64,000 nucleotides of DNA from positions 43,152,924 through 43,216,923 of the forward strand of contig JAFMSR010000014.1 of the NCBI GenBank assembly GCA_022818135.1. The letters run 5' to 3'. The notes under the pieces were generated by a model. The model saw only the letters and a list, made by a program, of their open reading frames with translations, was not told where the DNA came from and did not search any database. This DNA is from Saxidomus purpurata. Taxonomy: Eukaryota > Mollusca > Bivalvia > Venerida > Veneridae. The translations under genes were made by a program, and so were the position numbers. This document shows positions 11,315 through 23,405 of the stretch, in pieces (position 1 is the first letter of the stretch; each line of letters opens with the position of its first letter).

Positions 11315-12461
11315 ACAAGAGGGCCAAGATGGCCCTATATCGCTCACCTTGGTACAAGTCCACTTGCCTGGTGGAAGATCACTAGATAATGTTATATACC
11401 AAATAAGTTTTCCTATATACGCCTTTGTAAAACAAATGATCCCCCCCCCGGGCAAGGTCAATTTTGACCCCAGGGCATAATTTGAACAAACTTTAAAGAG
11501 GTCTACTAGGCAATGCTTCATGCCAAATATCTAAGCTCTAGGCCTTGTTGTTTCAGAGAAGAAGATTTTTAAAGTTTTTACTATATATTCCTATGCAAAA
11601 CTAAGTGACCCCCGGTGCGGGGTCAATTTTGACCCGGGGCTCATAATTTGAACAATATTGGTAGAGGTCCACTAGCCAATGCTACATGCCAAATATCTAA
11701 GCTCTAGGCCTTGTGGTTTCAGAGAAGAAGATTTTTTTAAGTTTTTACTATATAAGCCTATGTAAAACTAAGTGACCCCCGGTGCGGGGTCAATTTTGAT
11801 CCGGGGCTCATAATTTGAACAATATTGGTAGAGGTCCACTAGCCAATGCTACATGCCAAATATCTAAGCTCTAGGCCTTGTGGTTTCAGAGAAGAAGATT
11901 TTTTAAGTTTTCCCTATATATTCCTATGCAAAACTAAGTGACCCCCGGTGCGGAGTCAATTTTGACCCGGGGGTCATAATTTGAACGATCTTGGTAGAGG
12001 TCTACTAGACAATGCTACATGCCAAATATCTTAGCTCTAGGCCTTGTGGTTTCAGAGAAGAAGATTTTTAAAGTTTTCCCTATATATTCCTATGCAAAAA
12101 CTAAGGGCCCACCCGCGCGGGGTCAATTTTGACCCGGGGGTCATAATTTGAACAATCTTGGTAGAGGTCCACTAGACAATGCTACATGCCAAATATCTAA
12201 GCTCAAGGCCTTGTGGTTCCAGAGAAGAAGATTTTTAAAGTTTTTCCTATTTTTTGCCATAGCAACCAGAGTTCTGCATGGAATGCAATTCTTTGAACAA
12301 TTTTGGTAGAGCTTCATGCAAGGAACATTCCTGCATAGTTTTATCAACATTGGCCTAGAGGTTTCAGAGGAGATGTCATTTGAATCAAAATGTTGACGGA
12401 CGACGGACGACGGACAATCATCGATCAGAAAAGCTCACCCTGGCGTAGCCAGGTGAGCTAA
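11315..12461 (+). mobile_element. Helitron-like non-autonomous element, family alpha, full length
   Basis: It starts with ACAAGAG and the hairpin GGGCCAAGATGGCCC, then GCTCACCTTGG. The core has five units of about 167 bp; GTGACCCCC or its variant recurs at about 11605, 11772, 11938 and 12105. Each unit has CTCATAATTTGAAC, GGTAGAGGTCCACTAG and CTCTAGGCCTTGTGGTTTC. Near the end are GACGGACGACGGACGACGGA, then the hairpin CCTGGCGTAGCCAGG and TGAGCTAA followed by a host T. CCAGGTGAGC at the 3' end is the inverse of the inner 5' motif. No transposase ORF is present. Confidence 0.78.
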
Positions 12462-13694
12462 TGAACGATATACTGAAACTGGAAATTGCATATTATTGTT
12501 TCGTGATTTATAATGTTCTGTGAACGCCTTATGGAAGCAAGTCATCAGATAACATCATAAAAATATATCACATGATTTTTGTATATTAATTGCAAACCAT
12601 GTTGTTTTTAAGAAAAAAGTTTATCTTCAGAAATATTGCAACCATTAAAACGACGACAATAGACAATTGAATAGCAAGATAACTCAATCGTTAACATTAA
12701 AGTACGCAAAATTGCTAAGGCGCGATACTAGTATTGGAAGAAATTGGACCATGTGTGTTCTATTTGATACATATCGCAAAATTTGAAATCGGCCAAACAG
12801 AATTGACGTTACAACGGAAGTGCGTTAGAATTGGAGGTAATTATACAATACTCACCAATTAAACACGATGACTTACTATCCGCAGATGTCACGTTTACCG
12901 AGATAAAGAAAACCTACAAACGTGGTGATGTCGACAGGTTTCCGGAACTTGTCAATTGTTCTGCTCACCTCTAGTGCTTCTACAGACGAGGCCGTCAGGA
13001 ATTTGGAATACACTATAGCCTGAGACATGAGAAATTGTTTCTAAAATGTACTTAGGTCATTCCAAGGAATCTAGTAATACATTTTTTGTACCACATTTCA
13101 TATTTTAGTGTGAAAGCCAAGGTATGTTTATATGAAGACAACTGTCGTCGAAGCTTTTGGTCTTCCCAGATCGCAGACGTCAACTTCAATATGTACGTAC
13201 GTTCGGCCATCACGGCAGCGCTGGGATAGTCTGCAAAAAGACGGAAAGCAACAGATAGTCAGGCCTATTGTCAGATCTCAGTTTCAAGACATTACAGGTC
13301 CTCATCGGGAGCATCGCATTGTTTTTGGTAGAGTGGTTAAGAAAAAAGATCATTGTTAATAATCATTTGGTACAAATTGATCACTGGTGTTGAATGTCAA
13401 CATAATGAAATATTTATGGAATTATTGTTTATTAGACGATAACAACGCTGAAAAGGATGTTATTTCGATTCTAACATGACCAGATATTACAAAAGGTGAA
13501 TAAATGCAAAGCGTTATTTTCTACGCGAACGCTCATTTAACGTCATTCGGCGCAATATGACGTCATATTTACAGCATATCGGTTCCCGCGTTGTTTATGG
13601 TTTAATATAACATAATTTTTCTACACTTTGTTTATTTAGACAAAATCGAGAGTCACGTTAGAATTTGTAATTAAATACGAAAATGTGAAATAAT
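12462..13694. other. Mostly unassigned; CRE-bearing repeat remnant near 13540-13600
   Basis: TATGACGTCATAT at about 13557 and nearby CCCGCGTTG resemble the CRE-bearing repeats near 19.45 and 30.24 kb. Codon-like text at about 12885-12975 is broken by stops in every frame. A good splice-donor match (AAG/GTATGT) lies near 13112 but no exon can be defined around it. Confidence 0.35.
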
Positions 13695-13992
13695 TTAAAG
13701 CTGCTCGCTCTTAGATTTTGGTGAAAAAATAAGGTTTTCAAACTGTCTGAAAATAACATATTTTAGAACGAATAGTCAAATAAAAAGGTTCCAATATAAA
13801 TTTCTGTAATGCATATCTGTATATTTGAAATAATACGCTACCAAATTATAAGGCGTTACACACGCCTTTGACAGTCCAATATTTTTACTTGTGTTGTTGA
13901 TTCTAGCAATTACTTTTACATTTTATGTTTTAGTAATATCATTTTGGATAAATTAATTTTTTTCACCGGCATTTGTGAACGAGCAGCTTTAA
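13695..13992 (-). mobile_element. MITE-B copy (TTAA-bounded)
   Basis: The element is bounded by TTAA at 13695-13698 and 13989-13992. The left end is AGCTGCTCGCTCTTAG and the right end GAACGAGCAGCT, imperfect terminal inverted repeats. Internal text matches the full copies at 17333-17688 and 38215-38529 in reverse. There is no coding capacity. Confidence 0.8.
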
Positions 13993-15039
13993 TATGAATG
14001 GCACTGTTGGACGTAAACGCTTTGTAATTTTAGGCAACATCTTTGAATCACCTCCTAATTTTCACAATTTATCATGAGTCATGAGTGTTTATTGATAAGG
14101 TGTGTTAAATGGAAGTAGAATAGCTCGTTCACTGCGGGATACTAGTATCTTGAGTCTCCGTGAATTATAGCTAAAACTGTAAATACGGTTAATATAAAGG
14201 GAAAGAATTAAAATTAATTATGAACTCTGAAATCTACGAATCGAACCCCAAAGGCAGCATGATTCCTTTGTAAAGTTATAGCTGGTGATATCTTTTCATG
14301 AAAAAAGGAAGAAGATTTTAGTAACTGTACTATTTAAAAAACCAGTGTTCATGCATGCACTAGTTGACTTCTGTATACCAGAGATAAGGATTTGACCTAA
14401 GTTGCGGTCAAAATAAATCATACAGATAATGCTAAGTTGCAATCCTAGACAATATTTGTCATTGGCAATCATGCCGAAAGTAAATTAGTCCTGTTTCAAT
14501 CACTTAGTCTGACTGAAGAGGCATGTGTTGAAAGAGAAATTAATTGAAAAGTCTATACATATTAACGTTGGATAATAAGGAGTTATGTCAATGCACATGC
14601 GTGTATATTTAACTGGAGTAACCAGAGTAGCTAATCTGAAAACGCTTATCCTTTAATTCTTTAGAAATCGCGCACATTGATACATTAATGGTCTGCACTA
14701 TAATACAATTGTGTAGGAATGGCTGAAGTCTCCATTTTAGATTATGAGTTTTGGTTATCTAATTCCTATTTCAACTTTATTTAGAAGGAAATATTATGCG
14801 CTTGAAGGAAATATTCAATTTTTACACTTTTATTACCGACTAAATGGAAATCATGCTGTGAAAGAATAAGTTTAGTGAGTTTTACAATGTATCTACTAGA
14901 TAAAAGACTATTCACTAAATTTAATAAATATCGATTGGGATAGATACCGGTACAGATATTCAGGTGAAAAAACATTTTATTATGTAATCTATGTTATGTG
15001 ACAGTTTGTTTGTAAGAAATGAGACGTACATACCATGAA
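13993..15039. other. Unassigned AT-rich sequence
   Basis: No feature could be supported in this stretch. Confidence 0.4.
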
Positions 15040-15888
15040 AAGCCCACAGAGATTTCATGACTGTTTTTCTTTCAACTAAATGTACCTTTACGCACTTTCA
15101 GTGTAGTGTGCTTTTCATACGTCTTGTATAGTAAGAACAAATCCCCGTATTTTATTTTTCGTCTTGCAGACAATTTTACTGTTCCAATTCACGATTCTTT
15201 GGTTTCTGTTATTATCTTTTACGGCGTATTTTACTGACTTAGGAACATTTATATTCAGTTATAAAATACACGGACAGCAGTAAAACAAACCCAAGAACTT
15301 ATCGTGGGACATTTGGTGAAATGATAAGGCTGTATATTAGAAAATAATGCCAAAAGTATTAATCATACCAGAAAATATTACAGCAGAAGAACAAACACGT
15401 GTAAATATTCGATTTATCACAACATAATAAAAATCAACGTTCTTTTATACTAATTTGTTTATGGTCTAATGCAAAACAGTTCTACTTAGCTCTATTAATA
15501 GCTCTCGAAACAGTCTGAATGCTCCATCGGATTTCCGATGTGAGACAGAGTGATAAAAAGCACATATTATGGGTGCTAGGGCGAAACCCAATTATATCTA
15601 AAGAATCGATAGTAGGGTTAGGGTTTGCTGGACTGGATTTGACCAAAATATTACCGAATGCAGGTGGCTTTATTGCCTTTTGCGAACGAACACACTTATG
15701 TAATAATACATTTTACTTCAAGACTAGTTTTCAATTATGAAGGATAAAGTTAAGGTTGTTTAGAAAAATAGGCAGTACAACACTAAGTGTCATCTTGTAG
15801 TCATTGTGGCATTTATATTTATGCACAGGCTACTTATCTTTATACAGTTGCCCTTTATCCACGTTTCAGAAAAGTCTCTATCATTTTA
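15040..15888 (+). repeat. Segmental duplication, copy 1
   Basis: It runs from GCCCACAGAGATTTCATGAC to CTCTATCATTTTATA and is nearly the same as 17276-18382 in the same orientation. Compared with copy 2 it has about 117 extra bases at 15524-15641, which include AGGGTTAGGGTTT. It lacks the MITE-B found in copy 2. No gene was recognised inside. Confidence 0.85.
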
Positions 15889-16112
15889 TAATGAGGCATT
15901 TTTCGATATATGTTCTTTAAAACTGAATTTATTGATCATTTTACGTTCATTGAACACAATATTTATGTTTGGATAATATAATCTACTAGATAATAAAAAG
16001 TTAAGTTATTTATTTTACATTGATTGTAGAACAAGTTCTTGCAACTTATATTATTTACTCTCGATGACTGTTTCCATGAGTTCTGACCAGTACTTTTGAC
16101 TACAGAATGGAT

Positions 16113-16202
16113 TGTAGAGGTCGGAGGCGGATTCGAACCACGACCCCCCCCCCCCCGGTTTGGAGTCCAACTCTGTACTCCTACACCACAGCGCTTCCCG
16201 GA
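16113..16202 (-). pseudogene. tRNA-like sequence with G-tract
   Basis: On the minus strand there is an A-box-like TGTGGTGTAGGAGTAC and a B-box GGTTCGAATCC. About 14 G residues occupy the variable-loop position. Stems pair poorly. It could be a tRNA pseudogene or the head of a SINE; the sequence after the B-box lacks the core of the other two SINEs. Confidence 0.5.
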
Positions 16203-16464
16203 CTAATAGTGTGTATATATAAGAATATATTAGTAAATTGTGCATTTATTTAAGCTATGACAACATGATATCAAAGCAACAATATATGTACAAGTCAACC
16301 AAAAAACCTTATCACATTTAAAGTCTCGGGAGCACTTAAAATACTCATAAATAGAAAAAGGAAAATGCAGATAGAGTAATGATAGTGATATGTTCTATTT
16401 AATCTAAAACAATGTTGACGTATTCCTTTTTTTCATATTTTTGTCGCCTTTTCATTGAAAAGCC

Positions 16465-16684
16465 ATTGTAGAAAGCGTTTCTTATTTTTTGCAATATCAC
16501 TGCTATATAAACATATAGTGTAGCGATGCCGTAAAACCAGCATTTTCAATCGATTTATGCAAATTCCTGCCTAGATTTTTGCTACTGTTGTTGATTTTAA
16601 CCTTAAGTTTTATATTTATGTATAAGTATGTCATTTTTGAATTATTTTTTTTTTTCAACGGCAACTGAGAGCGAGCAGCGTTAA
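16465..16684 (-). mobile_element. MITE-B, truncated copy
   Basis: The right end is CTGAGAGCGAGCAGC followed by TTAA (16681-16684). Text inside, such as CAACGGCAACTGAGAG and TATAGTGTAGCGATGCCGT, matches MITE-B in reverse. The other terminal repeat is missing. Confidence 0.75.
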
Positions 16685-17275
16685 AGGCAATGATTTCAAA
16701 ATAACAAATGTATCGCTGACAAAAACCAATCACATAAAGTCCTGTCCTGATCAGTCTTGCCTATATATTTTCCAATACAAAGTGTGATGAAATTTCAGAG
16801 AAATAAGATTTTCAATACCAGAGCGAGAACGATCACTCCATCTTGAATAATTTAATTTGTCTTGTGTTTCCATTTCGGGATCATAGCTTACAAATAATGA
16901 TAAGAATACGATGAAACGTTACAATCATTAAAAGTAATAAAACGATCACAGAATGCAGGAACTATGACATTAACTTGCCTCATAACCATTCGTATTTTGT
17001 TACTTTTTTTATCCGGAGCATTAGTAAGCCTAAACGTTACATAATGAGCGGACATGGCGGACGCAAGACCCAAACATCAAGTACTCATTTTAATTATCTT
17101 TTTTTTTGTTACGGTAAGAAGAAGTGCAGAAGTCTGAAGCACCAAATAACACATCGTGACAATTTTTTTCTCCCAAAGTATTCACGAGAGTGTCATATTA
17201 ATTGAATAAAAAACGTAATAGAACTTTCAATGTTGTATTGATAAAAAAATCTCACATCTTTCACGTAGTATTTAT

Positions 17276-18382
17276 GAGCCCACAGAGATTTCATGACTGT
17301 TTTCCATTCAACTAAATGTACATTTAAAGCTGCTCGCTCTCAGTTACCGTTGAATTTAATTTTTTTTTAACAATTGACATAATCATACATAAAAATAAAA
17401 CTAAAGGCTAGAATCAAATTATAAGCAAAAATCTAGGTAGGAATTCGCAGAAATCGATTGAATATGTCGGTTACGCGGCACCGCTACACTATATGTTTAT
17501 ATTGAAATTTCAAAAACGTTTGCAACGCTTTTGAATTTGGTAGCGTATTTATTTTGAAATTTAGAGATAAACGTGGCAAGAATTTATACTGGAGCCTTCT
17601 TATATGACTATATGTTCTAAAATACGTTATTTGCATACAGCTTGAAGAACTTTATTTTTTACCAAAATTTGAGAGCGAGCAGCTTTAAGTACATTTGTAC
17701 TTTAAGTGCAGTGTGCTTTTCATACGGTGTGTCTTGTATAGTAAGAAGAAATCCCTATATTTTATTTTCGCCTTGCAGACAATTTTACTGTCACACTTCA
17801 CGATTCTTTGGCTTCTGTTATTATCTAATACGGCGTATTTCGCTGACTTAGGAACAATTGTATTCAGTTATAAAATACACGGAAAGCAGTAAAACAAATC
17901 CAAGAACTTATCGTGTGACGTTTGGAAAAATGATAAGACTTGTTTATTAGACAATAATGCCAAAAACTATTAATAATGGCAGAATATGTTACAACAGAAG
18001 ACAAACACGTGTAAATATTCGATTTATCACAACATAATAGAAATCAACGTTCTTTTATACTAATTTGATTATGGTCAAATGCAAAACAGTTCTACTTAGC
18101 TCTATTAACCGCTGTTGAGACAGTCTGAATGTTCCAGAAACATTGCCGAATATAGGTGGCTTTATTGCCTTTTTGCGAACGAACACACTACTTTATAATA
18201 CATTTTACTTCAAGACTAGTTTTAAACTATGAAGGATAAAGTTTAGGTTGTTTAGAAAAATAGGCAGTACAACACTAAGTGTCTTCTTGTAGTCAATGTA
18301 GCATTTATTTTTTTGCACAGGCTACCTATCTTTATACAGTTTCCCTTTATCCAGGTTTCATAAAAATCTCTATCATTTTATA
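17276..18382 (+). repeat. Segmental duplication, copy 2 (interrupted by MITE-B)
   Basis: It matches 15040-15888 on both sides of a MITE-B at 17333-17688. The left part ends CTAAATGTACA and the right part resumes TGTACTTTAAGTGCAGTGTG. Copy 1 is continuous at the same place (CTAAATGTACC, then CTTTCAGTGTAGTGTG), so it works as an empty site. Confidence 0.85.
17333..17688 (+). mobile_element. MITE-B, full-length copy in a duplicated segment
   Basis: TTAA at 17333-17336 and 17685-17688 flank AGCTGCTCGCTCTCAG and its inverse GAGAGCGAGCAGCT. Length is about 350 bp, with no ORF. The sister segment at 15040-15888 lacks it, which dates the insertion after the duplication or shows loss from copy 1. Confidence 0.88.
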
Positions 18383-18842
18383 TGTTGAGGTATATGTGAA
18401 GTAATAGGAATTACTGGTCAATATTTGACTTACTGTATAACTAGGGTAAAAATCGCTATGTAGCAAAAATATTAAAACAAATACTCCAATATAGCCGATA
18501 TTATTAAAATATGTATTGGTTAACAGCTGTTACATGAATAACTATACCATTAAAATATCATATTTTGCAAAAGAAATATAGCAATGACATTTGTCAGTAT
18601 TATTCACAATAATAAATACATTCAAGTTTTTCTATTTTGTGTTCATTTGATATCCTCTTTCCGAGAAAAATTGAAATAAGCACTTCAATATTTAGTTGAT
18701 TTCAGTAAAAGGCAATACACCGAGACGCTGTCATAAATACTGTGTCGGGAGAGCGCTGTACAATGCATGTGATTTAATACAACCTTTCCTGTAACAAATA
18801 TGAGTATTATGTAATTGAGATAAATTCATTCATTGAAGTTGA

Positions 18843-19818
18843 AAAAAACACTCCCTAGAACTGGTGTCAAATTAATTAACTTCAACAACATAAATTACAG
18901 AATATTTGAGTATTGACTATTATTACTTACCCTTTTAACACTTTTAAGCTATACATTCTAGTCATCATTACCGTCAAGTATGCATCATTGCCTTAAGCAA
19001 GTGGAACGAACCTTTTAACGAGCAGTTTGCTTTCGGATCCATCCTCGCGCTTTTAGCATTGTTCATTAGATTGTAATTATATATGTTTGTTTAGAAAAAT
19101 TGGCGAACAAATATGTTTGAACTACATGTAAGTAGGCAGCAAGAAAAAAAACTCTGCAGGGAAGAAAATGGCACATTTTGAATATTTTCACAGAAACTAT
19201 GACGTAAACACCATAAATGACGTGACAATTTAAATTTAAAAAATGGATTTTACAAAAAAACTGCCGAAAATTGAAACATGGCGATAATTTATTATTATTT
19301 TATGTTTTCCAGTGAATTATAGAGTTTTCTCAGTGAAATAAAAGTGATAATCCACAGTTTTGAAACCATTTTTATGTTTCACTGTTTGCAATCTTTTACC
19401 CGGATTTACGTCAAAAAGTATACCAAGCGTAATTAATGCTGGAAACCATGCGACGATGACGTCGTTTAAATGACGTCATTTGCGCTATGTTTTCTCATGA
19501 CGTTTCCCGCGATTTTTGATATTTTATAGAAACAAACTCACTAAAAGTAGTTTTAACCATAAAATAAACAGAAAAATTGTTGGTTTATGTGTAATATCAC
19601 GTTAATTTCACTCGTGAACACCAAAAGTTGATATTTTCACTCGTGGCTGCGCCACTCGTGAAGATATCACTTTTGGTGCCCACTCGGTGAATTATTTACA
19701 TGATCTTACACCGAAACCAACAATTATTTTCTTTATCATTTTTCTTTCATTGAACACATTATTTATGTTTGGAGAATATATATTCTGCTAAATGTAGGGA
19801 GTGCCCCTTTTAAGTAAT
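18843..19818 (+). mobile_element. Composite MITE-A with foreign middle
   Basis: The left part (18843-18985) has ACACTCCCTAGAACTGG and TGTCAAATTAATTAACTTC, the start of MITE-A. The right part (19735-19818) has CATTGAACACATTATT, ATGTAGGGAGTGCCCC and TTAA. The normal middle is absent. About 750 bp of other sequence lies between, including the palindrome at 19575-19725. Confidence 0.6.
19575..19725. repeat. Long palindrome, about 150 bp
   Basis: AATTGTTGGTTT at the left mirrors AAACCAACAATT at the right. The arms meet at CACTCGTGGCTGCGCCACTCGTG and pair along most of their length with a few mismatches. A related palindrome lies at 30752-30874. The stretch just upstream carries TGACGTCG and TGACGTCA (19457-19478). 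Confidence 0.8.
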
Positions 19819-21076
19819 TACAAGACTTTGCTGAAATTTCTATAACTATTATACCCTTAAGATTTATTTTTTAATGTCACAGAAATTATTCAAATTTGAG
19901 AAAAAAAATTGCATAATATGGCAAGTTTTTAACCTAATTTCAGAATATTGTTTAACGCCAAAGTGTTTTAGAACGCAGACTTCTTTAGGCTATGAATCAC
20001 ACAAAAAAAGTACAAGAACGAAATGCAAATTTATTTCAGTTCTATCCCAAAACTTTTTTTGTATTAATCAGATAATGCAAAATGCATACTAAAAGTACAT
20101 TTCAATTTCCAATTTTTTAAGTATTAACTACATGTAGTATAATTACGTAATTTCTGTTTTTTTTAATAAGACTTCGTTCCTTTGATTAGAAAATAGCTTT
20201 TTTGTTTTTTCTTAGTAAATATTTTTTGCAGAAAGAAATCTAGCCCGTTTTATATGCAACACTTCACAAATGAAAAGACGTGTGAAAATAGAAATCAGAA
20301 TTTGGCCAAAGATGTGTTGCTTTTAGTCATAGTACGTGTTGTGTTTAACATTATCTAACAAATATTTGCAAGAACTACTTTATTAAAGTAATGAACTTTT
20401 TGGATGACAAAAATATTTTTATATTTTTAATTCTACTAATGTGTCCGTTTAAAAACAGAAAAACATGGGGGTTTGTACAAGAATTCATTTTGCAAACAGA
20501 AGAATTTTTTTTCCCGAGTTTTAAAGTAGATTTCTTAAAAGCCCTAAATAAATTCATATTTAGAAGTTTGAATATTGTGTACTTAGTTGGCACTGCGGGT
20601 TGTGTGCAGGTAACAGAGCAGTGGCGAAACTGCGTAATGTTGTCCCGATTTTAAAAATGCAAACAATCTATTTTTAAATCAATGGTTTACAGAAGCATAC
20701 AACAAGTAAGTATTGATGTTTTAACTTTTAAATAAACGTGTATTTTATGGATCTTGTTTGTTATGTATTGTAAATGATTTTGTTCACACTATTATTGCTT
20801 TCAGTTTATGGCGTACAAGAGTAATTCATATTTTAACAAATTTTCTTTGATGTCTTCAAAGATATCTTTTTGTGAATATAAGTTTGAATATGCCCGTAAA
20901 AAGTGGCAAAATTGTTATATTCTCTTTTATCGTCTTGACAGATTGTTTCAAAAAGTAATATTGTATCTAAAATATGTTTCATGGTTCATATGATGACACA
21001 AACACTTTTAAAGGGTTTACAAAATCCGGCAATTTAAAATGAGCTTTCATGTTTTTACCAGACTGTACTTACATCC
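19819..21076. other. Unassigned AT-rich sequence
   Basis: No feature was supported. Overlapping opposite-strand frames of 72-87 codons at 20375-20654 are AT-rich and of chance length. Confidence 0.4.
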
Positions 21077-21450
21077 TTAAAGAGACATACCCTATAACTG
21101 ACTAAATCTAAATAACCTCAAAAACATATAAATAATAGAATCTTTGGAAGTATTATAACATACCCTAAAAGTTTCACCTATGCATTCCCAGTCATTATCA
21201 TAAAATCAGCGGTTTAAAATATACTGCAGTACCGTAAACCATTCAATAATCTATGCAAAGTTGTTGTTGTACAATTAATGGGTGGATGCGATTTATTACA
21301 GAAAGCCTCTATATTGATTAATTGTGGTAAAATGAGATATTTTTCACCATAGGTTCTTCTTTGAAATTATATTTATTTATCATTTTACGTTCATTGAACA
21401 CATAATCTTTCGAGAATATAATCTGCTAGATGTAGGGAGTACCCCTTTAA
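21077..21450 (+). mobile_element. MITE-A, full-length copy
   Basis: TTAA at 21077-21080 and 21447-21450 bound AGAGACATACCC and its partial inverse GGGAGTACCCCT. The body has ATGGGTGGATGCGATTTATT and CATTTTACGTTCATTGAACA, shared by at least six other places in the window. About 374 bp, non-coding. Confidence 0.88.
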
Positions 21451-21475
21451 GTCTTGAATCGAACTTAATTAGTTT

Positions 21476-21657
21476 TTAGCTCGACTATTCGAAGAATTGA
21501 GTAGATTCCTTCTGTGTTTTGGGGTCAGTGGGTCAAGGCCACAGTGAACTCTGTTAGGTTTCCTTGGTAAAATTGCAAAATATTTTCACAAAACTTACTC
21601 AGAACAATCCAGTTAGACACACAAGTAGAGCAATACTGACCCGTTTGGGCCTCTTGT
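21476..21657 (-). mobile_element. Minimal Helitron-like element, family beta, 182 bp
   Basis: On the minus strand it starts ACAAGAG with a G.C stem GGCCCAAACGGGTC and ends with the hairpin ATTCTTCGAAT and AGTCGAGCTAA. The tandem core of the 1-kb beta copy is absent. It sits 25 bp from the MITE-A above. Confidence 0.7.
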
Positions 21658-23405
21658 TTCATGATTGTTTTTCATCTGATATTGATAACATTTGAATAAG
21701 TTGCATAGAGGTTACTGTGTTTTAATGTGTTTTAATATGTTTTTGAAATTGTTTTTTGTGCGTGAATATTGAATTGATTTAGAGCTCTTTGATATCATAC
21801 ATTCAAACTGGTGACCTCTATGATCCATCGTTTTGAAATCTTTCATCTAAAAACTCCTCCGTACATAGGTAAATAATCATAATCATTCCTATAGTAGTTT
21901 CATACTGTTTGCCTGGGTGGATAGCGACACATTTTAAAAGGTTATATGTTCTTTCTGAAAAAAAGAAGAAAAGAAATGACATACATTTAGCTCCCTGTAA
22001 TGATCTTCTCGTTGTAGGGAATGCTCCTTTATAAACAGTCTAGTAATACAATAAGACTTAATTTCCGTACAAATTGCACGGCATGTGAAATACTTTTCCT
22101 TTTCATTTTCTTCTTGTGTATTAGTGTAATGTCTGAAATTGTGGACACAACCTACGTGCTTTCTCTATATCCATTACAAGTTAATTGTTATTGTCTTCTT
22201 CTGACTGTCAGTTGCAGGTGGTCGCAGAATTGTCTTGTCATAAGACATAGTCATAGCTAAAGATTCAATTAGCTTGCATTTAAATACACTTACTTTCGGT
22301 TTATTATAAAGATTGAACTATGATACAACTACTTTTTATGACAAAGATGAAACTACTTTTTTATGACAGAAATAGAACTACTGAATTAAAATTGTTACTC
22401 CGCATGTGTGATTTTATGTACGAGTCTGATCTGGAAGTCATTTTAGAGTGTATGCATACAAAATGTAATAGTTACAATTTAAAAACAAAACGGTCACATA
22501 CCTCCGCATAATTTCATAACGTTTTCTGGTAAATTCAAACATTTGAATTCTTTATCTGTATATTATAAAAATATGATTTTCATTGTTACATTTCATGATG
22601 CAATAAGACATTCAACATATACGCTTACCTTTTCAAATATCAATTCTCAAGTCTGTGCTATACTCTTGCTTAGTGTTTCTGATTTTCCTTACTTGTTGCA
22701 CTTTGGAAAAGCGATGCCAGTATATATTTCAATATTTGAGCAGTACCGTCGTTTTCGTCTGCTGTTTTTCTTTCTAACTAAGAAGATAGTTTCTTTTGTA
22801 TATTTGAGACACTGTTTACTGGCGGAAGCTATTAGAAATGTATGGGATGCCATTTATTTTACATAGCATTATATCGTTTTCCTTTATTCCAAACGATTTT
22901 GTTTTAAAAGAAATGATATTTATGGAATAAAAACATCCCAAAAGTTACTTCCTGAGTCAAAGCATCTGTAAGTCGAGAAACCGGAAGTGGTGTACACTTT
23001 TCCCTGAAAATTAATACGATTAGCTAAATATTTTGAAGAGAAGCTACGATAGAGATGTCACATGAAGACGCTAAGAAATGATATCGACGGCAAATCAAAC
23101 GGCTGATGCATGATAACGAGGTTATTAAAATAATTTGTGGTAAGCCTGAGACAGGAAAACAGGGTTAAATTTGTTATGATTGATTGTTCAAGCGAAAATT
23201 ACTTCCCTTGACAAATCAATTGTAAATGTTGTTGCAGTATATAAGTCAAAAATTGCTTTCTGGCATACTGGTAGTGCATACTGGTAAAGCGCCTTCTTGG
23301 AAACACAAGGCTTATCTCTAGGTCAGCTTAAGTTTATCACCATAAGCTACAATCAGATATGTGTTGTTTACACAACATATGTTGTAGTCACGTAACCATG
23401 ACTTT
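21658..23405. other. Unassigned AT-rich sequence
   Basis: No exon or repeat was supported. Frames of 63-107 codons between 22021 and 22866 have no recognisable domain or splice context. Confidence 0.4.

Noticed and set aside
12885..13060. Coding exon with a downstream GTATGT donor
   Set aside because: Codon-like text switches frame and meets stops. No consistent acceptor-to-donor frame could be built.
15524..15641. Telomere-like tract
   Set aside because: Only two TTAGGG units are present in the extra block, too few to mean an internal telomere.
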